Shown: piece by piece, positions 1 to 5,387 of the stretch
Numbering within the stretch: the stretch's first letter is position 1
Layout of the letters: the number at the start of each line of letters is the position of its first letter
Assembly: GCA_017626275.1 (NCBI GenBank)
Contig: JAGAJD010000041.1
Span: forward strand, 1 to 5,387
Length of the DNA: 5,387 nucleotides
From: Lachnospira sp.
Lineage (GTDB): Bacteria > Bacillota > Clostridia > Lachnospirales > Lachnospiraceae
Direction: 5' to 3'
Program-made: the position numbers and the translations under genes
Notes under the pieces: generated by a model
Seen by the model: the letters and a program-made list of their open reading frames with translations, nothing else
What the model was told of the DNA's origin: nothing
Databases searched by the model: none

Positions 1-1125
1 GGTGTCGGTGCTTCACGTGTCAGGGATTTGTTTGAGGAAGCAAAGAAAAATGCACCCTGTATCGTATTCATTGACGAGATTGACGCTGTTGCAAGAAGAA
101 GAGGAACAGGCATGGGCGGCGGTCATGACGAGAGAGAGCAGACATTAAACCAGATGCTTGTAGAAATGGACGGCTTTGGAATCAATGAGGGAATCATTGT
201 CATGGCGGCTACTAACCGAATTGATATTCTTGACCCTGCAATTTTAAGACCGGGACGTTTTGACAGAAAGGTAGTTGTTGGAAGACCTGACGTTCAGGGA
301 AGGCTTGATATCTTAAATGTACATGCGTCAAAGAAGCCTTTAGGTGATGATGTTGATCTTGAAAGCCTTGCAAGAACGACGGCAGGCTTTACAGGTGCAG
401 ACCTTGAAAATCTGCTCAATGAAGCTGCAATTAATGCGGCAAAGGCAAAGAGAAAATTTATCTCAAATGAAGATATCAACTATGCATTTGTAAAAGTAGG
501 TATTGGCGTTGAGAAGCGCAGTAAGATTATTTCAGAGAAGGAAAAGAAGATTACAGCATATCATGAGTCGGGACATGCCATTTTGTTCCATCTTCTTCCT
601 GATGTGGGACCGGTTCATACAATTTCCATTATTCCTACGGGAATGGGGGCAGCAGGATACACAATGCCGCTGCCGGAGCGTGACGAAATGTTTAACACAA
701 GAGGCAAAATGCTTCAGAATATTATTGTCAGCCTCGGAGGAAGAATTGCAGAAGAGCTTGTGTTTGACGACATTACGACAGGAGCTTCACAGGATATTAA
801 GCAGGCAACTGAAACAGCAAGGTCTATGGTCACTAAATACGGCTTTTCGTCAAAGCTTGGACTTATTAATTACGATTCTGACAATGATGAAGTATTTATC
901 GGAAGAGATTTGGCACATACAAGACCATACGGTGAAGAGGTTGCTTCGCAGATTGATATAGAGGTTAAAAATATCATTGACGAGTGTTACGAAAAAGCCA
1001 AGAAGATGATTTCAGAAAATATGGAAGTGTTGGAAAAGAGCGCGCAGCTTCTTCTTGAAAAAGAAAAAGTCAGCCGGGAGGAATTTGAAGCATTATTTAA
1101 AACGACAAATTTCGATTGTATTTGA
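1..1125 (+). CDS. ftsH: ATP-dependent zinc metalloprotease FtsH, C-terminal part (5' end outside window)
   Basis: FtsH is a membrane-bound hexameric AAA+ protease that extracts and degrades membrane and short-lived cytosolic proteins. Reading frame 1 is open from base 1 and gives 374 residues. It begins with [11 protein letters not shown], which in the family sits at the end of the pore-loop motif (FVG), so the membrane anchor and Walker A are missing upstream. Visible elements, numbered from the window start: Walker B IVFIDE with D25/E26; the second region of homology (about residues 66-90), ending RPGRFDR with arginine fingers R86 and R89; the M41 zinc site HESGH (188-192); and the third zinc ligand Asp in ASQDIKQAT (D265). 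All active-site residues that can be seen are intact. The tail after the peptidase domain is short, ending NFDCI. No terminator directly follows the stop; the first good one is at 1290-1321. The identification is essentially certain; only the true start is unknown. Confidence 0.98.
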   Translation, partial: GVGASRVRDLFEEAKKNAPCIVFIDEIDAVARRRGTGMGGGHDEREQTLNQMLVEMDGFGINEGIIVMAATNRIDILDPAILRPGRFDRKVVVGRPDVQGRLDILNVHASKKPLGDDVDLESLARTTAGFTGADLENLLNEAAINAAKAKRKFISNEDINYAFVKVGIGVEKRSKIISEKEKKITAYHESGHAILFHLLPDVGPVHTISIIPTGMGAAGYTMPLPERDEMFNTRGKMLQNIIVSLGGRIAEELVFDDITTGASQDIKQATETARSMVTKYGFSSKLGLINYDSDNDEVFIGRDLAHTRPYGEEVASQIDIEVKNIIDECYEKAKKMISENMEVLEKSAQLLLEKEKVSREEFEALFKTTNFDCI

Positions 1126-1127
1126 TA

Positions 1128-1154
1128 TGTATTTACAATATTGTACAAAATACA
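1128..1154. repeat. nested inverted repeat just after the ftsH stop codon
   Basis: TGTATTT (1128-1134) and AAATACA (1148-1154) are perfect inverted arms. They enclose a second, exact 12-base palindrome, TACAATATTGTA (1134-1145). It starts 2 bases after the ftsH stop. It is not a + strand intrinsic terminator, because A residues rather than T residues follow it. It could be a protein-binding palindrome, an mRNA 3'-end structure or chance in A/T-rich DNA. Its role is unknown. Confidence 0.4.
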
Positions 1155-1207
1155 CAAAAAAAACTGCAAAATTTAGTCAAGATTGTGAACACTTAATGTA
1201 GAGTTCA

Positions 1208-1219
1208 TGATACTATAAT
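1208..1219 (+). promoter_or_regulatory. candidate promoter inside the ftsH downstream spacer
   Basis: A consensus -10 TATAAT lies at 1214-1219. An overlapping alternative is the extended -10 TG-A-TACTAT (1208-1216). No good -35 sits 16-18 bases upstream; the best TTG-containing hexamer, TTGTGA (1183-1188), is too far away. This suggests either extended -10 use or activator dependence. Transcription would start near A1226 and run into the terminator at 1290-1321, with no open reading frame of note between. The -10 match is seen directly; promoter function is inferred. Confidence 0.5.
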
Positions 1220-1225
1220 TAATGT

Positions 1226-1321
1226 AAAAACCCCCCAATACATTATATATTTTTTGCTACACCCCATAATAAGTGAAATACCTTCTCCGAAAAGGACAGC
1301 CTAACCCCGGCTGTCCTTTTT
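1226..1321 (+). ncRNA. candidate C-rich small regulatory RNA (about 95 nt)
   Basis: The stretch is bounded by a consensus -10 upstream (1214-1219) and a strong intrinsic terminator (1290-1321), and contains no credible coding sequence. It carries C-runs in an otherwise A/U-rich region: CCCCCC at 1231-1236, about five bases from the predicted 5' end; CCCC at 1262-1265; and CCCC at 1305-1308, which falls in the terminator loop. A pyrimidine tract CCTTCTCC lies at 1281-1288. G residues able to mask these runs are scarce, so they are probably single-stranded. Exposed C-rich motifs that pair with Shine-Dalgarno sequences are the hallmark of Firmicutes sRNAs such as RsaE/RoxS and the streptococcal csRNAs. 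I see a similar architecture, not sequence homology. It may instead be a processed 3' end of the ftsH mRNA, or simply untranslated spacer. Confidence 0.4.
1290..1321 (+). terminator. Rho-independent terminator
   Basis: A perfect 12-bp inverted repeat has arms AAAAGGACAGCC (1290-1301) and GGCTGTCCTTTT (1309-1320). It encloses the 7-base loop TAACCCC, and its 3' arm ends in a five-T run (1317-1321). It ends any transcript coming from ftsH and the candidate small RNA. The A-run on the 5' side would allow weak function on the opposite strand too, but no minus-strand gene is seen to use it. Confidence 0.93.
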
Positions 1322-1334
1322 ACTATCTTTAATG

Positions 1335-1363
1335 TTGAAATATATTGAAATTCGTTATAAAAT
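1335..1363 (+). promoter_or_regulatory. sigma-A-type promoter of the GH13 gene
   Basis: TTGAAA (1335-1340) is separated by 17 bases from TAAAAT (1358-1363). Both are close to the housekeeping consensus, and they sit just after the upstream terminator. Transcription would begin near 1370, leaving a leader of about 28 bases with the ribosome site GAGGAG at 1385-1390. A second TTGAAA lies exactly 10 bases after the first (1345-1350), inside the spacer. It could be chance or a same-face regulator contact. No clear catabolite-repression (cre) operator was seen. Confidence 0.65.
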
Positions 1364-1397
1364 AAAGTGTGGGGAATTAAATTAGAGGAGTCTGTTC

Positions 1398-3515
1398 ATG
1401 AGAATTCTAAAAACTGTTGAAAATATGCCGGCAAATCAAAAGAAACTAATGTATATGTGCAATGCACGATCGACATTAAAGGTGGGAGCATTGTTCAGTG
1501 ATGCTACTGCGGAGTACAGAATTCCGGCAGAACCGGAGCCGGGACAGATAGTGAAGATACGTTTAAGAACAGGAAGATATAATGTTGATCTTGCGTATAT
1601 TTATGTTAATAATGAAGAATACAGCATGTACAAGGTCGCAAATGATACATTGTTTGATTATTATGAAGCTGCAATAAGAGTGACTGAAGAAAAGCTTTAT
1701 TACTATTTTAAGGTTGTTTCAGGAAAAACAGTTTGTTTTTATAATCAGATAGGAGCAGCAAAAGAGTTAAATCCGTTCTACAATTTTCAGATTATGCCGG
1801 GCTTTAAGACGCCGCAGTGGGCAAAGGGCGCGGTTATGTATCAGATATTTGTGGACAGATTTTGTGACGGAGACAAGAATAATAATGTAATTAATGATGA
1901 GTACAGTTATATAGGCGAGCATGTGCGTCAGGTAACAGACTGGAACAGATACCCTGAGGAAATGGACGTCAGGGAGTTTTATGGCGGAGATTTGCAGGGT
2001 GTATGGGATAAGCTTGATTATCTTGAGCAGCTTGGTGTTGAGGTAATATATTTTAACCCGTTGTTTGTTTCACCGTCAAATCATAAGTATGACATTCAGG
2101 ATTATGATTACATCGATCCGCATTTTGGTGTAATTGTGTCAGACGAAGGCAGCGTTCTTGCAGAGGGAGACCAGAATAATACACATGCGTCAAGATATAT
2201 TGACAGAGTTACCAATAAAAAGAATCTTGAAGCGAGCAATGCATTTTTTGCAGAGCTTGTACAGGAGATTCACAGAAGAGGAATGAAAGTTATAATAGAC
2301 GGAGTGTTTAACCACTGCGGTTCATTTAATAAATGGCTTGACAGGGAACACATTTACAGTACAAGCAGTGAAAATTATGCTGCTGGTGCATATGAAAGCT
2401 ATAACAGCCCGTATCATACTTTTTTCAGATTTTACGGAAACCAGTGGCCGGATAACAATTCATATGACGGCTGGTGGGGACATGATACTCTGCCTAAGCT
2501 TAATTATGAGGAATCTGATAAGCTGGAAGAATATATTCTCGGAATAGGAAAAAAATGGGTATCTGCTCCGTATTGTGTGGACGGCTGGCGTCTTGACGTG
2601 GCGGCAGATTTAGGACACAGCAGGGAATATAACCATGAATTCTGGAAAAAGTTCCGTAAGGTTGTAAAAGAGGCTAATCATGAGGCTGTTATTCTTGCAG
2701 AGAATTACGGCGATTCGTATGACTGGTTACAGGGTGACGAGTGGGATACCATCATGAATTATGATGCGTTTATGGAGCCTGTAACATGGTTTCTTACAGG
2801 AATGCAGAAGCATAGTGACGAGTTCAGACAGGATATGCTTGGCAACGCGGGAAATTTTTTTGGTGCAATGCATCACAATATGGCAAGAATGGGAGGACAG
2901 GCATTTGCGATATCAATGAATGAGCTGTCTAACCATGACCATTCAAGATTCCTTACAAGAACCAACAGGCGTGTGGGAAGACTGAATACGGCAGGTGCGC
3001 AGGCTGCCAACGAGAATATTAATAAGGCGGTGTTTATGGAGGGCGTTGTGATTCAGATGACGTGGCCGGGAGCACCGACGATTTACTATGGCGATGAGGC
3101 AGGAGTGTGCGGCTGGACAGATCCTGACAATAGAAGGACATATCCGTGGGGACATGAAGATATGCAGCTTATTGATTTTCATAAAGCGGTTATTGCCATG
3201 CATAAGGAGCATGAGGCGCTGCGGACAGGCTCTTATAAGCCGCTGCTTGCAGAATATAATCTTATTGCATATGGCAGATTTATAGAGGACAGTGCAGTTG
3301 TTGTGATTATCAATAATTCAGATGATGAGAGACGGGCAAGAATCCCGGTATGGGAGATTAATGTTACAGATAAAGATGAGCTTGAGCAGATTTTCGTGAC
3401 GTACGATGGAGGCTTTGGAACAGAACAGCTCTGGTATACGGTAAACGGAGGCTGGCTGGACATCGGACTGCGAAAGACTTCGGCAGTTGTGTTGAAAAGA
3501 GTCAGATGGGAATAG
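1398..3515 (+). CDS. GH13 alpha-glucan hydrolase, neopullulanase/cyclomaltodextrinase type
   Basis: This is a retaining alpha-glycosidase, likely cytoplasmic because it has no signal peptide. It probably hydrolyses alpha-1,4 links of imported maltodextrins, possibly cyclodextrins or pullulan fragments. The 705 residues show an N-terminal CBM34-like beta domain (about 10-125), a (beta/alpha)8 barrel from YQIFVDRF onward (about 145-600), and a C-terminal beta domain. The GH13 signature regions are complete: DGVFNH (301-306); GWRLDVA with nucleophile D400; ILAEN with acid/base E435; and SNHD with H513 and stabiliser D514. YYGDEAG and the DPDNRRTYPW stretch are typical of this branch. The segment between DPHFG (about 244) and D301 is longer than in standard cyclomaltodextrinases and includes DQNNTHASRYI. 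The start is supported by GAGGAG (1385-1390) seven bases upstream of the ATG. It has its own promoter and is probably co-transcribed with the next two genes. The exact substrate cannot be read from sequence alone. Confidence 0.93.
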   Translation: MRILKTVENMPANQKKLMYMCNARSTLKVGALFSDATAEYRIPAEPEPGQIVKIRLRTGRYNVDLAYIYVNNEEYSMYKVANDTLFDYYEAAIRVTEEKLYYYFKVVSGKTVCFYNQIGAAKELNPFYNFQIMPGFKTPQWAKGAVMYQIFVDRFCDGDKNNNVINDEYSYIGEHVRQVTDWNRYPEEMDVREFYGGDLQGVWDKLDYLEQLGVEVIYFNPLFVSPSNHKYDIQDYDYIDPHFGVIVSDEGSVLAEGDQNNTHASRYIDRVTNKKNLEASNAFFAELVQEIHRRGMKVIIDGVFNHCGSFNKWLDREHIYSTSSENYAAGAYESYNSPYHTFFRFYGNQWPDNNSYDGWWGHDTLPKLNYEESDKLEEYILGIGKKWVSAPYCVDGWRLDVAADLGHSREYNHEFWKKFRKVVKEANHEAVILAENYGDSYDWLQGDEWDTIMNYDAFMEPVTWFLTGMQKHSDEFRQDMLGNAGNFFGAMHHNMARMGGQAFAISMNELSNHDHSRFLTRTNRRVGRLNTAGAQAANENINKAVFMEGVVIQMTWPGAPTIYYGDEAGVCGWTDPDNRRTYPWGHEDMQLIDFHKAVIAMHKEHEALRTGSYKPLLAEYNLIAYGRFIEDSAVVVIINNSDDERRARIPVWEINVTDKDELEQIFVTYDGGFGTEQLWYTVNGGWLDIGLRKTSAVVLKRVRWE

Positions 3516-3548
3516 TCTGAAATAAGTCAGAAAGGCTGGGAAATATTG

Positions 3549-4442
3549 ATGGATAATAATTTAAGAGACAGTAAGACACCTGTTAAGCTTAACAGAAAAA
3601 TGAGAATGTGGAATAAATACAGAAATTATTGCATTGGTGCGGCAGGTGTGCTTGTAGTGCTGATTGTCTGTATTGCAGCTATTAATATTATGGGTAAATC
3701 CTCTGCAAAGAAGCAGGAGAATGTGGCAGTGCCGTCAACGACACCGTCGCAGAGCGTTGCACAGAATACAACGCAGCCGGCTACGGAAGCACCGACACAG
3801 GAGCATACAACAAAGGCACAGGAAGAAACCACGACGGAGGCACCAAAAGCATCAGGAAATTTGAAGGTTGAAGGCTCTGCCGAGGTTCAGGAATTTTCTT
3901 CGGAGGATTTTTACAGTGATTCGGTATTCTTAGGAGATGCCGTAATAACCGGTATTTCTTATTATGGTTTTCTTGATGACTCACATGTTGTAGCCGACGG
4001 AAATTTAACTACGGATAAAGCACTTGATAAGGTTGACAGCGTGGCATCATCAAATCCTTCCAAGGTTTTTATTATGCTTGGTATAAATGATGTAAACTAT
4101 GGAACAAGAGGAGCAGATGTGATTGCCGAGAATCTCATCACACTTGCTAACGAGATAAAGAGCAGCGCACCTTCTGCAAAGGTATATATTCTTTCAGTGC
4201 TTCCTGTTACAAACAGCTTTGAGACAAAGACTACCAATCAGATATCGCAGTCTGCAATTAATGATGTGAATGATACGGTAGGAGTGCTTGCAGAGTCAGC
4301 GGGAATCACATATATTGATATTGCGTCTGCGTTTAAGGACACAACAGGATACCTTGATGGAGACTGTACAAGCAACGGAAGTAATATAGTGCATGATTAT
4401 TACCCATTCCTCTTAAATTCAATAGCAGGAGTTGTAAAATAA
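3549..4442 (+). CDS. membrane-anchored SGNH/GDSL-fold protein, probable pseudo-hydrolase
   Basis: The 297 residues comprise a basic cytoplasmic N-terminus, one membrane helix (about 29-48, GAAGVLVVLIVCIAAINIMG), a Thr/Gln/Ala/Pro-rich linker (about 55-103) and an SGNH-type domain (about 118-297). The domain should lie outside the membrane, near the cell wall. Block I reads FLGDAVITG, where active relatives have GDS, so the nucleophile position is Ala131. Block III is intact (LGIND, N180). The last block reads TSNGSN where relatives have DG-x-H, giving Asn276 and Asn279 in place of Asp and His. Family members act on acylated wall or glycan polymers; this one looks catalytically dead and may bind ligand instead. 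H282, three residues on, is the only nearby alternative histidine. The chosen start is the ATG at 3549; a TTG immediately before it (3546) is also possible, as the ribosome site (AAAGG 3531-3535 or CTGGG 3536-3540) is weak. The gene begins 33 bases after the GH13 stop and overlaps trmD by one base. Confidence 0.85.
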   Translation: MDNNLRDSKTPVKLNRKMRMWNKYRNYCIGAAGVLVVLIVCIAAINIMGKSSAKKQENVAVPSTTPSQSVAQNTTQPATEAPTQEHTTKAQEETTTEAPKASGNLKVEGSAEVQEFSSEDFYSDSVFLGDAVITGISYYGFLDDSHVVADGNLTTDKALDKVDSVASSNPSKVFIMLGINDVNYGTRGADVIAENLITLANEIKSSAPSAKVYILSVLPVTNSFETKTTNQISQSAINDVNDTVGVLAESAGITYIDIASAFKDTTGYLDGDCTSNGSNIVHDYYPFLLNSIAGVVK

Positions 4443-4444
4443 TG
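4427..4444 (+). promoter_or_regulatory. trmD ribosome site and TAATG stop/start overlap
   Basis: AGGAG (4427-4431) lies ten bases before the trmD ATG (4442-4444), inside the last codons of the SGNH gene. The TAA stop (4440-4442) shares its final A with that ATG. This arrangement usually means translational coupling: ribosomes finishing the SGNH protein can reinitiate on trmD. The overlap is seen directly; coupling is inferred. Confidence 0.75.
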
Positions 4445-5140
4445 AATTTTCATGTGTTGACACTATTTCCGCAGATGATTACAGACGGATTAAATACAAG
4501 TATCACAGGGCGGGCGATTAAGAATGGGCTTCTTTCCATTGACGCCGTTAATATAAGGGATTTTGCTGAAAATAAATATATGAAGGTGGACGACTATCCT
4601 TACGGCGGAGGAGCGGGGCTTGTAATGCAGCCGGGACCTGTATGCTCCGCATATGAAAGCGTTGTTGAAAAAATAGGTTACAGACCGAGAGTAGTATATA
4701 TGACGCCGCAGGGATATCCGTTCACACAGCAGATGGCACAGGAATTTGCACAGGAAGAGGATTTATGCATTTTATGCGGCCATTATGAGGGCATTGATGA
4801 GCGTGCTTTGGAAAAAATTGTTACAGATTATGTCTCAATCGGAGATTATGTGCTTACAGGCGGAGAACTTCCGGCAATGGTTGTGATTGATACTGTATCA
4901 AGACTTGTTCCGGGAGTGCTTAATAATAAGGAATCGGCAGAGACAGAGAGCTTTGAAAACGGCTTGCTTGAGTATCCGCAGTATACACGGCCTGTCGAAT
5001 TTGAGGGTATGCGTGTTCCTGATATACTTTTATCGGGACATCATGCAAATGTGGACGCATGGCGTCTTGAAAAATCACTGGAGCGAACAAAAAAATACCG
5101 TCCTGACTTGTATGAGGCATATATGGCAGATAAATCTTAA
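4442..5140 (+). CDS. trmD: tRNA (guanine-N1-)-methyltransferase TrmD
   Basis: TrmD uses S-adenosylmethionine to methylate N1 of G37, next to the anticodon, in tRNAs reading CUN, CCN and CGG. This prevents +1 frameshifting and is usually essential. The 232 residues match the family length. The deep-trefoil SPOUT knot is recognisable: MTPQGYPF, GHYEGIDER (113-121), SIGDYVLTGGELPA (132-145) and VSRLVPGVLN, with the catalytic R154 at the same number as in E. coli. The C-terminal tRNA-binding part has YPQYTRP, LLSGHHANVD-WR and the K-Y-RPDL ending. Position 169, the catalytic Asp of E. coli TrmD, is Glu here (ETESF). The gene overlaps the upstream SGNH gene by one base. Neither rimM nor rplS, the usual partners in the rpsP-rimM-trmD-rplS cluster, is adjacent. 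Transcription likely comes from the GH13 promoter or from an internal promoter not recognised here. Confidence 0.97.
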   Translation: MNFHVLTLFPQMITDGLNTSITGRAIKNGLLSIDAVNIRDFAENKYMKVDDYPYGGGAGLVMQPGPVCSAYESVVEKIGYRPRVVYMTPQGYPFTQQMAQEFAQEEDLCILCGHYEGIDERALEKIVTDYVSIGDYVLTGGELPAMVVIDTVSRLVPGVLNNKESAETESFENGLLEYPQYTRPVEFEGMRVPDILLSGHHANVDAWRLEKSLERTKKYRPDLYEAYMADKS

Positions 5141-5179
5141 GAAATCTAAAGATTTATACTTCATAAATTTTTATGTTTT
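5131..5179 (+). terminator. weak A/T-rich hairpins after trmD, possible terminator
   Basis: Two small inverted repeats span the end of trmD. TAAATCTT (5131-5138) pairs with AAGATTTA (5149-5156). CATAAA (5162-5167) pairs with TTTATG (5170-5175), followed by TTTT (5176-5179). Neither stem holds more than one or two G-C pairs, so termination would be inefficient. Readthrough into the next gene is possible. Confidence 0.3.
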
Positions 5180-5216
5180 CCTGATAAAGTAACTTCATAA
5201 AACATGAGGAGGAAGT
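5158..5216 (+). promoter_or_regulatory. structured leader with strong ribosome site of the 5221 gene
   Basis: AGGAGG (5207-5212) is a full-strength ribosome site eight bases before the ATG at 5221 and fixes that start. The leader has the direct repeat ACTTCATAAA (5158-5167 and 5192-5201). Several short complements involve or enclose the ribosome site: ACTTC (5192-5196) with GAAGT (5212-5216), TTCCT (5178-5182) with AGGAA (5210-5214), and ATGTTTT (5173-5179) with AAAACAT (5199-5205). A poor extended -10, TG-A-TAAAGT (5182-5190), is the only promoter-like string seen. Regulation by RNA structure is speculative. Confidence 0.4.
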
Positions 5217-5220
5217 CTTT

Positions 5221-5387
5221 ATGAGGAAAATTTTTAAAGCTTTAATAGGGGTTGCTGCATTTTTTGGGGTACTTGCAGCGACAGTACATGGTGTTTTTAA
5301 TGAAGCAGGCTCTTATATTGAAGATACAATAGCAGTGGAAATTCCGGGAGATGAGGTTGAAGTGCATGCTGCGCAGCAGGCTGTATA
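5221..5387 (+). CDS. predicted secreted protein, N-terminal part (cut by window end)
   Basis: An open frame of 55 codons plus two bases runs off the right edge with no stop. The start is secured by AGGAGG at 5207-5212. The first residues form a typical export signal: MRKIFK (basic), then a hydrophobic stretch ALIGVAAFFGVLAA (7-20). Possible signal-peptidase sites fall around residues 19-24 (LAA-T or VHG-V). There is no lipobox cysteine. The mature start is acidic (EAGSYIEDTIAVEIPGDEVEVHAA). An uncleaved anchor is the alternative. The family is not recognisable from this fragment. It lies 80 bases after trmD in the same direction, so it may be partly co-transcribed or have its own promoter. 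Confidence 0.8.
   Translation, partial: MRKIFKALIGVAAFFGVLAATVHGVFNEAGSYIEDTIAVEIPGDEVEVHAAQQAV

Noticed and set aside
503..961. 152-residue open frame on the + strand inside ftsH
   Set aside because: It lies wholly within the M41 domain of ftsH in another frame, is rich in Arg/Leu/Gln without family features and lacks a credible ribosome site. It is a shadow of the real gene.
1231..1308. G-quadruplex on the minus strand from the C-runs
   Set aside because: There are only three runs of four or more, separated by about 25 and 40 bases, which is not a plausible compact quadruplex.
1226..1321. 6S RNA, T-box or metabolite riboswitch for the GH13 gene
   Set aside because: The stretch is too short for 6S RNA and lacks the T-box and specificity-loop signatures. 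The GH13 gene also has its own promoter after the terminator, so the hairpin is not an obvious attenuator.
2943..3212. Minus-strand 89-residue frame inside the GH13 gene
   Set aside because: It is antisense to the conserved NHD and YYGDEAG regions and shows no recognisable domain or translation signal.
3492..3548. Possible promoter before the SGNH gene using TTGAAA at 3492-3497
   Set aside because: No acceptable -10 lies 16-18 bases downstream, so the SGNH gene more likely depends on upstream transcription.
3710..3855. Tandem repeat in the Thr-rich linker of the SGNH protein
   Set aside because: The Thr/Pro/Gln/Glu richness is low complexity with no regular period; it is a normal surface-protein linker.
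4887..5192. 101-residue + strand frame overlapping the end of trmD and running past its stop
   Set aside because: Its composition is typical of an out-of-frame read of trmD and no family motifs are seen; trmD itself is well supported in this stretch.

Overview
The window looks like a piece of chromosome from a low-GC Clostridia member, most plausibly a Lachnospiraceae-type gut anaerobe. This is inferred from A/T-rich spacers, frequent AGA/AUA/UUA codons, purine-rich Shine-Dalgarno sites, a cytoplasmic GH13 enzyme, a Thr-rich surface-linker protein and a TrmD with Clostridia-like wording. No taxonomic marker is present, so this is an impression.

Layout, all protein genes on the + strand. (1) The 3' part of ftsH (1-1125), a membrane AAA+ zinc protease whose N-terminal half lies outside the window. 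(2) A 272-base spacer (1126-1397). It holds a small palindrome, a strong -10 element, a possible C-rich small RNA of about 95 nt ending in a perfect 12-bp-stem intrinsic terminator (1290-1321), and a separate sigma-A-like promoter for the next gene. (3) A 705-residue GH13 alpha-glucan hydrolase of the neopullulanase/cyclomaltodextrinase type (1398-3515). (4) A membrane-anchored, extracytoplasmic SGNH/GDSL-fold protein (3549-4442) in which all three catalytic-triad positions appear substituted. (5) trmD (4442-5140), which overlaps the preceding stop codon by one base. (6) An 80-base leader and the first 55 codons of a predicted secreted protein (5221 onward, cut by the window end).

Genes 3 to 5 have no convincing terminator or promoter between them (33-base gap, then a 1-base overlap), so they could be one transcript starting near 1370. 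That would place an essential tRNA-modifying enzyme behind a sugar-metabolism gene and a surface pseudoenzyme, away from its common rimM/rplS neighbours.

The two observations most worth following are the candidate C-rich regulatory RNA after ftsH and the triad-less SGNH protein translationally coupled to trmD. No mobile element, CRISPR array, tRNA or rRNA was recognised.
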